Position numbers and translations under genes: made by a program
In this document: in pieces, positions 25,101 through 32,219 of the stretch
How positions within the stretch are numbered: position 1 is the first letter of the stretch
How the letters are laid out: every line of letters begins with the position of its first letter
Assembly (NCBI RefSeq): GCF_003672135.1
Contig: NC_039519.1
Location: forward strand, 5,518,001-5,582,000
Reading direction: 5' to 3'
DNA: 64,000 nt
Origin: Ooceraea biroi
Taxonomy: Eukaryota; Arthropoda; Insecta; Hymenoptera; Formicidae
The notes under the pieces: generated by a model
Told to the model about the DNA's origin: nothing
The model's database searches: none
What the model saw: the letters and a program-made list of their open reading frames with translations, nothing else

Positions 25101-27077
25101 CTGATGAGGATATCAAATCGTTGTTGGAATTGTTTTTTGCTGAAAAAGATAAGAACTTTTTTGAGCGCGGAATCATGAAGTTGCCTGAAAAATGGCAAAA
25201 GATAATCAAACAAAATGGACAATATATTGTTTAATAAAGTTTTTGTTTCCCATGAAAAATTCGCCTTTTATTTATATAAAAAAAACGCAATTACTTTTTG
25301 GCCAACCCAATATTATATATATTATATATTATATATTATATTAATATATATTGGGTTGGCCAAAAAGTAATTGCATTTTTTTCCAATAGATAGACATACA
25401 TTGTCTTGAAATGTAACTAACTTCATTCTAAACCGCAAATTCATTATGTAGGTTAACAACTCACAGTTCAAGCCTGTTTTACAAAAAGAAAGTACACGAT
25501 TTCGTTAACAATTGTTTCTTTGCCGTCGATTTCAAAATGGAAAATCAAAAAGAACATTTTCCTCATATTTTGTTTTATTACTTCCGAAAAGGGAAAAACG
25601 CTGTGCAAGCTCATAAAAAGTTATGTGATGTATATGGCGAAGATGCTTTAAAACTGCGGCAGTGTCAAAATTCGTTTACTAAATTTCGATCTGGAGATTT
25701 TAACGTGAAAGATGCACCACGCTCAGGAAGGCCAATCGAAATTGATGATGACAAAATAAAGGCACTGATCGATTCCAATCGGCGCTTAACGACATGAGAA
25801 ATTGCTGAGAATCTTAACACATCGAAATCGAGTGTTGAAAAGTATTTAAAACGACTTGGATACATTAGTAAGCTCGATATTTCGGTACCACATGAGCTGA
25901 AAGAAATTCATCTCACTAAGCGTATTGACATCTGCGATTCTCTTTTGAAACGTGAGGAAAATGATCCATTTTTGAAACGGATGATAACAGGCGACGAAAA
26001 ATGGATCGTCTACAACAACGTCAAACGAAAAAGATGATGGAGCAAGCGTGATGAACCTGCTGAAAGCACTTGAAAAGCAGATATTCACCAAAGAAAGATT
26101 ATGCTGTCAGTCTGGTGGGACTGTGTATTTTGAGCTGCTTGCAAGGAATCAAACCAGTAATTCGGACGTATACCGTCGTCAACTGGATAAATTAAATGAT
26201 GCCATCAAACAGAAACGTCGAGAATTGGTGAATCGCAAAGGTGTTGTGTTTCACCACGATAACGCTAGACCACGTACAAGTTTGGTCACTCGTGAAAAAT
26301 TGTTGCAGCTTGGATGGGATGTGTTACCACATCCACCATATTCGCCAGACCTGGCACCATCAGATTACCATTCGTTTCGTTCTTTGCAAAACGCCTTGAA
26401 TGGTAAAACCTTGACTGCTGATGAGGATATCAAATCGTTGTTGGAATTGTTTTTTGCTGAAAAAGATAAGAACTTTTTTGAGCGCGGAATCATGAAGTTG
26501 CCTGAAAAATGGCAAATGATAATCAAACAAAATGGACAATATATTGTTTAATAAAGTTTTTGTTTCCCATGAAAAATTCGCCTTTTATTTATATAAAAAA
26601 AACGCAATTACTTTTTGGCCAACCCAATAACTTCTCCACAAATGTAGTGCTCCAATTTTATTCATATAAGAATTGTTTTAGACTCGTCGGAAGGGTTCCA
26701 CAAGTTCTCGAGGACGCGACCGCAGTTTCGCAGTGAACGACGATGGTATGATAGAAGTGATACCATTGTCGGCCGTTTCGATACCTGACAAGGATCCTGC
26801 TGTAACTGGCCACTGGCAAATATCTTGCGTTACCTGCAGTCCATCACCCCGACATACGCCACCACCGCTGCCGTCTCTGCCGTCTCGACGAGCAACATCG
26901 TCCACGTCTAGGAGACGACATCGAAGAACGCCCCGATACAATTCGGTATCGAAGATCGACCGCGCGAGCCGTGTGGTGTTTCCTGTCTTCTTCCTGGCCA
27001 TCAATCTCTTCTACTGGTACGCGTATCTCTCGCGTAGCGAACGGATTCACTCTTACAATTCCAATACCGCGCGATAG
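6451..27077 (+). CDS. Grd: GABA receptor subunit GRD-type Cys-loop ligand-gated ion channel, eight exons
   Basis: Eight exons join into one 1509-bp frame (502 aa) with every splice phase matching. In order: signal peptide at about residues 1-20; extracellular ligand-binding domain opening with LLRGYDNSIRPDFGGPP; Cys-loop C166-C180 (C...DFPMDTQRC, 13 residues between); TM1 at about 251-273; TM2 at about 283-303 (ITTVLTMTFLG); TM3 at about 312-334; a long intracellular loop with acidic SSSEEED and a Pro/Arg-rich part; TM4 at about 469-487; and a short tail. The identity with insect GRD is clear from MVRSMGPISEVDM, ARIWKPDTYFYNGK and SWVSFWLNREATADRV. From the family, GRD pairs with LCCH3 in Drosophila to form GABA-gated cation channels in neurons. 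The M1-M2 linker reads ADR rather than the PAR of anion channels, consistent with that. The intracellular loop appears shorter than in Drosophila. Introns 3 (10.9 kb) and 7 (4.2 kb) are filled with transposons; all exons remain intact. Confidence 0.95.
7140..7814. repeat. Possible MITE in Grd intron 1
   Basis: The ends are imperfect inverted repeats (left ACACCGTTAAAAATT, right reverse complement ACACAGTAAAAAATA), each followed by tgttaaaa-type A/T motifs that recur inside. No coding sequence is seen. The boundaries are approximate and no clear target duplication is visible. Confidence 0.35.
8509..8701 (+). CDS. Grd: Grd exon 2
   Basis: Acceptor gctttag, donor ATG|gtcagt. It encodes a variable N-terminal stretch with potential N-glycosylation sites (NIS, NHS) and then LLDNLLRGYDNSIRPDFGG and the first beta strands ending SEVDM. 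Confidence 0.93.
8884..9107 (+). CDS. Grd: Grd exon 3
   Basis: Acceptor cccgcag, donor AAG|gtacgt. It encodes TYSMDCYFRQSWVD through RLYQDGRVLYSS, the ligand-binding domain segment that includes loop A/D residues. Confidence 0.95.
9234..9260. repeat. TA microsatellite (others at 10140-10172, 14342-14362)
   Basis: Perfect or nearly perfect (TA)n runs within Grd intron 3. The run near 10140 follows a GT-rich run at about 10080-10120. Confidence 0.95.
9270..9900. repeat. Probable decayed repeat with internal inverted repeat, Grd intron 3
   Basis: The block starts just after a TA run with a repeat-like end (cccaaaaaaagcggtacact). It contains an inverted repeat of about 50 bp, 9555-9604 against 9667-9718, sharing GAGCTCGATGCGATCATTTTT-like sequence in shortened form (core TCGATGCGATCATTTTT), with a loop of about 60 bp. 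The frame at 9558-9878 spans this hairpin and resembles no protein I know. Confidence 0.5.
9901..13553. other. Grd intron 3, first part: no gene seen
   Basis: AT-rich intron sequence without recognisable exons. It includes a perfect short hairpin at 10608-10642 and a slightly GC-richer stretch at 12830-13240 with overlapping short frames on both strands, none similar to a known family. Confidence 0.6.
10608..10642. repeat. Perfect 16-bp stem hairpin with 3-nt loop
   Basis: The arm CTTTTTCAAGGAAAC at 10609 is followed by TTA and its exact reverse complement GTTTCCTTGAAAAAG; one more base pair extends the stem on the outside. Confidence 0.9.
13554..14553. mobile_element. 1-kb MITE with CCCATACAGCA ends, copy 1
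   Basis: The termini are CCCATACAGCACG and its near reverse complement. Inside are AT-rich sequence and motifs such as ttcagaaatatttc repeated with variation. A nearly identical copy in the opposite orientation is at 30759-31756. The flanking AA on both sides suggests a 2-bp target duplication (TT at copy 2, TA at the related element 34313-35501). It has no transposase frame, so it is non-autonomous; the superfamily is uncertain. Confidence 0.88.
14554..15893. other. Grd intron 3, middle part: no gene seen
   Basis: Unique-looking intron DNA between the MITE and the mariner cluster. The short frames on both strands have no family similarity I recognise, and no splice-bounded exon continuing Grd is seen. 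Confidence 0.6.
15894..16512 (-). mobile_element. Truncated mariner (family C), unit 1 of the tandem cluster
   Basis: It begins with the terminal repeat TTGGGTCGTCCGGAAAG after TA at 15892-15893 and is cut at position 619 of the element, in the transposase centre. The minus-strand frame 15968-16432 encodes the C-terminal catalytic half (HQDNARPH, HPPYSPDIAPSDFH). Confidence 0.93.
16513..17131 (-). mobile_element. Truncated mariner (family C), unit 2 of the tandem cluster
   Basis: It is a near-identical 619-bp repeat of unit 1 with the same breakpoint after ttcattcta. The minus-strand frame 16587-17051 encodes the same C-terminal transposase half. Confidence 0.93.
17132..18419 (-). mobile_element. 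Full-length mariner (family C), 1288 bp
   Basis: Both inverted repeats are present (TTGGGTCGTCCGGAAAG at 17132; reverse complement ending 18419) and TA follows at 18420-18421. It lies in Grd intron 3, antisense to Grd. The two truncated units to its left share its left end. Confidence 0.95.
17206..18241 (-). pseudogene. Mariner transposase (family C), one frameshift
   Basis: The frame starts MKMEENKEHFRHLML at 18241 with paired helix-turn-helix domains (TVRKWFAKFRAGDF, RYTTRELAEILKIS). Catalytic residues are VTGDEKW, HQDNARPH and HPPYSPDIAPSDFH (DD34D). Total length corresponds to about 344 aa, normal for mariner. A single extra A near 17906, relative to the copy at 42110, shifts the frame after KLGYV and splits the protein into 115- and 222-aa parts. 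No other lesion is obvious, so the insertion is recent. Confidence 0.93.
18422..19998. other. Grd intron 3, last part: no gene seen
   Basis: AT-rich intron DNA up to the acceptor of exon 4. No exon, known repeat or RNA gene is recognised. Confidence 0.6.
19999..20081 (+). CDS. Grd: Grd exon 4 (Cys-loop)
   Basis: Acceptor tttcag, donor AGCT|gtgagt; 83 bp. It encodes LTIKAGCPMNLEDFPMDTQR plus the second Cys of the Cys-loop. It is preceded by the 10.9-kb intron. Confidence 0.95.
20539..20679 (+). CDS. Grd: Grd exon 5
   Basis: Acceptor tttgcag, donor CATG|gtgagt. It encodes SYTTRDVIYKWNSARQVAIA and the following loop up to GFSH, the last part of the binding domain. Drosophila GRD carries a long extra insertion in this area; here it is short. 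Confidence 0.93.
20680..21655. other. Grd intron 5 with a pyrimidine-rich tract
   Basis: It contains a strongly CT-rich stretch at about 21125-21195 (ctctttctctttctctctc), probably simple repeat. No coding sequence is seen. Confidence 0.6.
21656..21808 (+). CDS. Grd: Grd exon 6 (TM1 and TM1-TM2 linker)
   Basis: Acceptor tttcag, donor CTAG|gtaaga. It encodes FHLQRHMGNFLIQVYGP through TM1 to NREATADRVSLG, the start of TM2. Confidence 0.95.
22231..22490 (+). CDS. Grd: Grd exon 7 (TM2, TM3)
   Basis: Acceptor atttcag, donor CCG|gtaaat. It encodes the TM2 pore helix ITTVLTMTFLG, the linker EARTDLPKVPYPT, TM3 (FFVFLSFAFIFATII) and the start of the cytoplasmic loop with an acidic Ser-rich cluster. 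Confidence 0.95.
22718..23993 (+). mobile_element. Mariner family B, array copy 1 (Grd intron 7)
   Basis: The inverted repeats start TTGGGTTGGCCAAAAAGTAA and TA flanks both sides; 1276 bp. It is the first of three copies separated by identical 40-bp AT spacers. Confidence 0.95.
22903..23917 (+). pseudogene. Mariner transposase (family B), copy 1
   Basis: It starts MENQKEHFPHIF, with helix-turn-helix RLTTREIAENLNTS and catalytic motifs MITGDEKW, HHDNARPR and HPPYSPDLAPSDYH. A TGA stop follows EPAEST in all five family B copies. An 11-bp deletion after CGTCAACTGGAT (shared with copies 2, 4 and 5) changes the frame before KQKRRELVNRKG. Not functional. Confidence 0.93.
23994..24033. repeat. 40-bp AT spacer between mariner copies 1 and 2
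   Basis: It is built of tattatata-type repeats and identical to the spacers at 25311-25350 and 57043-57082. Confidence 0.93.
24034..25310 (+). mobile_element. Mariner family B, array copy 2
   Basis: 1277 bp with both inverted repeats. Starts of neighbouring copies are 1316-1317 bp apart, so element plus spacer form the tandem unit. Confidence 0.95.
24220..25234 (+). pseudogene. Mariner transposase (family B), copy 2
   Basis: Same domain order and the same TGA after EPAEST and 11-bp deletion as copy 1; a handful of substitutions (for example YWVPHELKE for IWVPHELKE). Not functional. Confidence 0.93.
25311..25350. repeat. 40-bp AT spacer between mariner copies 2 and 3
   Basis: Same sequence as the spacer at 23994-24033. 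Confidence 0.93.
25351..26627 (+). mobile_element. Mariner family B, array copy 3
   Basis: 1277 bp with both inverted repeats, TA at 26628-26629. It ends 54 bp before Grd exon 8. Confidence 0.95.
25537..26551 (+). pseudogene. Mariner transposase (family B), copy 3, distinct lesions
   Basis: It carries the shared TGA after EPAEST plus two more stops (RLTT followed by TGA near 25795; TGG to TGA near 26036). It keeps the KLNDAIKQKRR segment that the other four copies lack, but has its own 11-bp deletion after GGTGGGACT. It is therefore not a simple duplicate of copies 1 or 2. Confidence 0.92.
26682..27077 (+). CDS. Grd: Grd exon 8 (cytoplasmic loop, TM4, stop)
   Basis: Acceptor gttttag; 131 codons and a TAG stop. 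The Pro/Ser/Arg-rich loop is followed by RYNSVSKIDRASRVVFPVFF, the conserved lead into TM4. It starts 54 bp after the third mariner of the array, so the acceptor lies very close to inserted DNA yet looks intact. Confidence 0.93.
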   Translation, partial: TRRKGSTSSRGRDRSFAVNDDGMIEVIPLSAVSIPDKDPAVTGHWQISCVTCSPSPRHTPPPLPSLPSRRATSSTSRRRHRRTPRYNSVSKIDRASRVVFPVFFLAINLFYWYAYLSRSERIHSYNSNTAR

Positions 27078-27945
27078 GATTCGTCAAAGACAGGATACAC
27101 GCAGAGGGACGCACATCTTGCTTCTTAAAAGTTTGTGAAGTGCATTAAGTAGGGAAGTCAAACGTGTAATTTCTTCCTAAACCTAAGGAAAATGAAAAAC
27201 GCCACATTGCAATTTGTGCGAAAGTTGTAATCACGTAATTTCCCTTAGTACAAAGTGATGAGATCTTATTGGAGAACGTAAAAATAATTCGAAGGAAAAG
27301 AGCGAAAATACTGATATTTATTTAACACATTCACCGTCATGATGGTCATGATATGATCGGCACACTAATCTGCGTTTAAATATTTATTCCGAAAAACGCG
27401 AAAAACGAAATTGAAAGATACACGAAAATAAAATACATATGAGGTAAGCATACTCCTGCCAAATAAACGTATTTAAGAAATAAATGAAAAGCATATATAA
27501 AATAATTTGATTTATACTTTTCTTTCTTCATCCTCGTCCAAAGGCCACGCTTGTATAAAAATAGAGTAAACTGAATTGAAAAAGCATTCTGTAGTATTTG
27601 TTTAAAAATACTTATTTCTAAAAATTATTGTTAGTGCGTGTTAAATAAGTTTCAGTCAAAATACTTTTCTCAGGAGTATAACAAGTTAATATTCGCTACT
27701 CATGCATAAGAAAATTTTATTTCGAATATATCGTGTTACATTATGTGTGAGCCATATAAAAATCTAAACTTAATATTGAATTGCACTCACACTGCTGTCA
27801 AATATAATTACGATTATAATGTACGAGCACATGTATTTTCAGTAGATAAATGCTTTTGAACTGGCAATACAAAACAGTATATTATCAGATACCAATAATA
27901 GGTAACAATGTAAGTGTATTTTATATGTAAAAATATTTTACATTC
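27078..27945. other. Convergent 3' region between Grd and the ARL6IP4 gene
   Basis: It probably holds the 3' untranslated regions of both genes. It is AT-rich, with several possible polyadenylation hexamers (aataaa-like, e.g. near 27430 and 27465). No further coding sequence is seen. Confidence 0.5.
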
Positions 27946-28066
27946 TCATCTTTTTAGACGTGCCTGGAAGTATTCGCCATCCCCTTTGGTCGCTTGTTTG
28001 TTAATTTCCTTGTGACGTTCTCGACTTACTATCTCTTCCAAAACTTCTCCATCACCTTTGATTAAT
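27946..28066 (-). CDS. Arl6ip4: ARL6IP4 exon 2 with stop
   Basis: Acceptor cataaag|A; 39 codons completed by TGA at 27946. It reads LIKGDGEVLEEIVSRERHKE and ends GDGEYFQARLKR. It was found by homology and phase, not by length. The polypyrimidine tract is weak. Confidence 0.88.
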
Positions 28067-29723
28067 CTTTATGAAAACATAAAAATTCATTTTAACAACT
28101 ATGTATGTATAATCAAATAAGGAACGATATTTTAGAATTTTAACCGTGAGTTCTTGCAGGATACACGTTGAAAAATGTCGTGCGCAGCAATCCCGTTTCT
28201 GTGTTTTATGCAAGGAAATATCAAATAGCGCGGCTATCAAGTTGTTCTGATTTCTTATACTTTCTTGCAGTAAAGATTACGAGAAAGAAAATGTTTCAAT
28301 TTAAAAAAATAACACTTTTTCAAATTATAATATTAACTGAATCCTCGCGCACCATCGGGTAAGTGTGGCCATTAAGGCCACAAGTTAAGGGGCAATGAGG
28401 TAATAAATAGTTTTCAAGCACGATAGCGTATAGTGTACTCAAACGGTTCAAGCAAATATGGATAGAGAAAATTCGGTGTGTATCAGCTTAATTAATAATT
28501 ATTTCCAATGCTTAATTATTTCATAAGTAACATATTCACCTGTATCTCCCTGTTTCTTCGTCGTACACCTTGCGTATGATGCTCTGCCGTTTCTCCCATT
28601 CTTCCTTCGTCATGGGTGCCATGGCTCTCGCTTTCTCCGTCAGCTTTTTAATTTCTGGTATAATCTTGTTCATAGTCTCCCTGTTGCTTTGAGCCTCTTT
28701 GTCCTCGTCAGCCCTCCTTTTACCGTGCCCCTTCTTCTTGTGCGCAGACTTCTTCAGCTTCTTCTTCAATTTCTTCTTCATTCGTTTTTTCTTCTTTCGC
28801 TTCTTCATCGCTTTCTTCAGCTTCTTGCTCTTCCTCTTCGCCTTCTTCCGCTTCTTTTCGTCCTCGGAACTCTCGGTGGTGGTGGTGCTGCTGCTGCTAC
28901 TAGTATCACTGGTGCTGTCGCTGCTGCTACTGGAACTACTTGAGCTGCTGTTGGTGCTGCTACTGCTGCTGATACTGGACGAACTGGAACTCGACAAAGA
29001 CCTCTTCCTCTTCAACTTCTTGCGGCCTGCCGGATCTTTGTCCTGCACACTCTCCAATTTTCCCTTCTCTTTCTCTTGCTCCACCTCCGTGTTATCCTTC
29101 ACCGAATCAGGTCTATCAGTCTTCGAAGTGGCTCGTACTTGATTCACGTGCTCCTTCGAGTCCTCTTTCACGGACTGACTAGTTAGATCTTTGCCACTAT
29201 TTCTGTAGTAATCCTGCCTCCTCGATCTGTCGTAGCTAATTACTCTCGAATTATATCTGCTGTTGTATCTGTGATAACGATAATTGTTATGCATATCTCT
29301 CTTATTTCTATCGTAATGATTGTAGTATCTATAAGGACGTGAATTGGGATAGTCACGACCCCTCTGATTATCTGGGAAGTTACTACCGTATCTCCTATTG
29401 TACGATCTATAATTGTTGCCATACTTTTCACCCCTTCTCTGCACTTCCATGCCGTTCTCGCACCTCTTACTCTTGTACTCCGTACTTCTCCTTACTTTAT
29501 TCGGTGCATTTCTGTCCGCACTTGAAACACTGGAAGAACTGGAACTATTCGAACTACTTCTATGCTTCGACTTTCGTCTCTTATCCTTACTGCATACGTT
29601 TCGCCTCTTCTTGTTCCTCGAAGAGTCATTGCTGTAGGCCGAGGCCGAGCGTCGCCTCGCTCTGCCCTCCTTAGCTTTGACAGACGACTCCATTTCCGCA
29701 ACTTGCCTCTCGAAGGTATCCAT
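27946..29723 (-). CDS. Arl6ip4: ADP-ribosylation factor-like protein 6-interacting protein 4 (ARL6IP4/SRp25 family), two exons
   Basis: Exons 29723-28540 and 28066-27946 join in frame to 434 aa. The N-terminal two thirds is low complexity: Arg/Ser blocks, a Tyr/Arg/Asn-rich stretch (about 95-180), long Ser runs (about 240-285) and a Lys-rich block (about 290-335). The C-terminus is the family signature: MAPMTKEEWEKRQSIIRKVY, then across the intron DEETGRYRLIKGDGEVLEEI, followed by SRERHKEINKQATKGDG. This matches ARL6IP4, a nuclear-speckle and nucleolar protein linked to pre-mRNA splicing. The start is the first ATG in the frame (MDTFERQVAEMESSV). A stop three codons past the donor would remove the conserved end if the intron were retained. 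Antisense frames over the Ser and Lys repeats are artefacts. Confidence 0.93.
28540..29723 (-). CDS. Arl6ip4: ARL6IP4 exon 1
   Basis: ATG at 29723; donor AGATACAG|gtgaat. It encodes the RS-, Ser- and Lys-rich region and the first part of the conserved C-terminal domain. Phase 2 at its end. Confidence 0.93.
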
Positions 29724-30529
29724 CGCTGCAAAACTCTGCCAGACAGAAATCTAATTGAAAACAATTATCAAATCCATCGAGATACTTTACGTTATCGAGC
29801 CGATAAAGTTATTGCACTTTTGTTGAATTGATAAAAAATATTATTCATAACGAAATGTTATTATAAGAAAATACACTTTATCGTTTATAAGATTTAAGAG
29901 ATTTCTCCTCCCAGAATTTTAATGTTCATTCATTGTAAGATTGTTACAAAAATATAACCTCAATCAAACTTATCAACTTTCCATGTCTTACCGCGCAAAC
30001 CGGTCGATCGTCAAGCACCGATGATACTCCTCAGCATCATTTTAGAACTGGAAAATTGTCAGTTGCAAAAACACGTCAATTTCCGCATTTCATCAAATTA
30101 TAATGTCTTCATCGATCTTCATCGTTCCGTTACGAAACTTGAAAAAAGAAACTTAGGTGTTTAGGGGATCGCCTCGCGTACCTGAGTTATTTAGGGTCTT
30201 ACGAGCAAGTTTACCTTTCTATTGGCAGCAGCTGTTCTTCGACGCAATGAGAACGAAGCTTTAGTATTTTCGCGGATATACGTTTTTGCTCTAATTATAT
30301 AATATCGATAGTTTCGATTATTATCGTTTATTTCGATATTATGCAATTTCGATTGCGCACTTATAAATGTGCAATTTGACAATTCCGGCGATGTGTGAGG
30401 AAAAGTTTTTCGTATTTTTAATAACCTTTCAATTTCAAATTTCTAATAATAATGCCACTATGTAAATAATGGAGAGAAAAAGAACACATATGTATAACTG
30501 GATATATTAAAAAGTCAATTATAGCTTAC
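29724..30529. other. Upstream region of the ARL6IP4 gene
   Basis: It probably includes the 5' untranslated region and promoter of the minus-strand ARL6IP4 gene. On the minus strand, 30293-30222 is bounded by attag and AAAG|gtaaac and stays open in the phase left by the exon at 30530-30596, but I cannot assign it to a gene. Confidence 0.35.
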
Positions 30530-30596
30530 CGACATAGCAGAATGATGCAATCAGGAGCAGAATGTAACTGTAAAGATAAAGTAACTTTTGAGACAT
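30530..30596 (-). CDS. Candidate first exon of a secreted protein (signal peptide only)
   Basis: On the minus strand an ATG is followed by SQKLLYLYSYILLLIASFCY, a short basic start and a hydrophobic core ending in small residues, then VG and a good donor (G|gtaagc). This looks like a signal peptide exon in phase 1. The remaining exons are not identified; the stretch 30293-30222 is one speculative continuation. It may be chance, because hydrophobic frames are common in AT-rich DNA. Confidence 0.3.
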
Positions 30597-30758
30597 ACTC
30601 GATTATATATAGTCTTTTATTAATATAGTATGTTTAGCAGTATAAAAATAGAATTAATTATAAATAACTATTATTTCAAAAAGTGATATATGCATAAAAT
30701 TAATTCGGTTTTATAAGAGACAATTTTATTAATTGGCATATTTAGAAATCTTGTTCTT

Positions 30759-31756
30759 CCCATACAGCACCGATTAATACAGAAAGCTTTCAGGAAGGTT
30801 TTAAAATCATTTCAAGATTTCACATTTCATATGCAACATTTCTCAAAGGATTCCGCAATATGTCATACGAAATGTTGCAACAGAAATGTTTCTAAAACCT
30901 ACCACGTGCAATAAATTTGAAAAAATGTGAATATTGTAAAAAGTAAAATTATATATATATATATATACCTAGACCAAGTGTTCGATCTTTAGTGAAGCTA
31001 ACCAGTTGACCAAAAAATGCATTATCTTCACGTATCCTTTTTTTCTTTCAAATATAAGCGTTGGTTGAACAGAGAATTATATACCTATATAATTCTTTCC
31101 TTTTAATCAACTGTTTGGAGGAAGAAAAAGGGAAATATATAATATAAGAATGGCTCTTTGTCAATGTGCCAACAATTGACGCTTTTTAAAGGGAAACTTG
31201 GTGAATACTTGGTTTAGCTATGTATGTGTATATCTATATACATCTTATATATATTATGTATTTTTTTCATTAAGCATATTTATTATATTAATTAGATTGC
31301 AAATATTAAATAAAAACGTACAATAAAAATAATAAATACATTTTATATATAATTTTTATTATAACTTTTTAGTATTTGCAATCTTCTGAATACTTGTATA
31401 ATAAATTTAAATATAATTTCTGAAGTATTTTCAATTGATTTGAATAAGAGCTTTGTAATTTGTGTGCAACATCATAGGAAAGTTTCAAACTTATTTCAAT
31501 TAACCTTCAGTAATATATCAAAAAGATTTCAGCTATTTTAATCATCTTTCGGCAATATTTCAGAAAGGTTGCAGATTGATCTGTACCTTTCAGCAACCTT
31601 TCTATAAGGTTTTGAATGCAAGTGTCGCGGACATTTTGCTATTCCGGAGTTGTCTCATAACTGTTGCAGAAACATTTTGCAATGTTTATGAGATGCTTTC
31701 ATCTGTCAGATGAAATACTTCTGAAATATTTCTGAAATGTTTTCGTGCTGTATGGG
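30759..31756. mobile_element. 1-kb MITE with CCCATACAGCA ends, copy 2 (inverted)
   Basis: It is the reverse complement of 13554-14553 over its whole length with few differences, including the internal TA run and the ttcagaaag-rich part. Flanking TT occurs on both sides. It lies just upstream of the aldolase paralogue. Confidence 0.9.
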
Positions 31757-32006
31757 TTTGGACTTTCTCGGAGATATCACCAATCGGTCGGACGATTTGT
31801 ATGTCATCAGGTCATCAATTAATGTCATTATGTGTCATATATACTATTCGCGTATCATATATACTTTAGAATTTTATAAAGTCCGGCGTACAGCTATCAG
31901 ATACTATAGATCCATCCAAAACTAGCTTATTTATTAATATTTTATTTCTAAATATTTCGACTCCCGCAAAGATTTATATCAATACCGATTGTAAAACGCA
32001 CAACAG

Positions 32007-32219
32007 ATATCGTCATCCGTTATCAAATGCACCGACTTGAACCTTGCTCTCTGTCTGGAGCTACAAAAAATTGTTGAGACGATAGCTGCGCCTGGAAAAG
32101 GATTGTTGGCCTGTGACGAATCGCCGTCGAGTTTAAACGAGAGGTTCCAAGAAATCGGTATAGAGAATACCGAGTCCACAAGGCGTGATTATCGGGAGAT
32201 GCTGCTGTCCGCGGACAAG
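32007..32219 (+). CDS. Aldolase paralogue, first recognised exon
   Basis: Possible acceptor caacag before ATATCG; donor AAG|gtcgag is weak, but the boundary is the same intron position as in canonical Ald (TAK|DVI). It encodes LELQKIVETIAAPGKGLLAC and the following helix. The 5' edge is uncertain. Confidence 0.7.

Noticed and set aside
28689..29142. Phe/Leu-rich frames of 84-147 codons antisense to ARL6IP4
   Set aside because: They are mirror images of the Lys- and Ser-codon repeats of the real minus-strand gene.
30606..30617. TATA box for the signal-peptide exon on the minus strand
   Set aside because: The TATA-like sequence lies only about 10-20 nt before the ATG, too close for a transcript to include the start codon.
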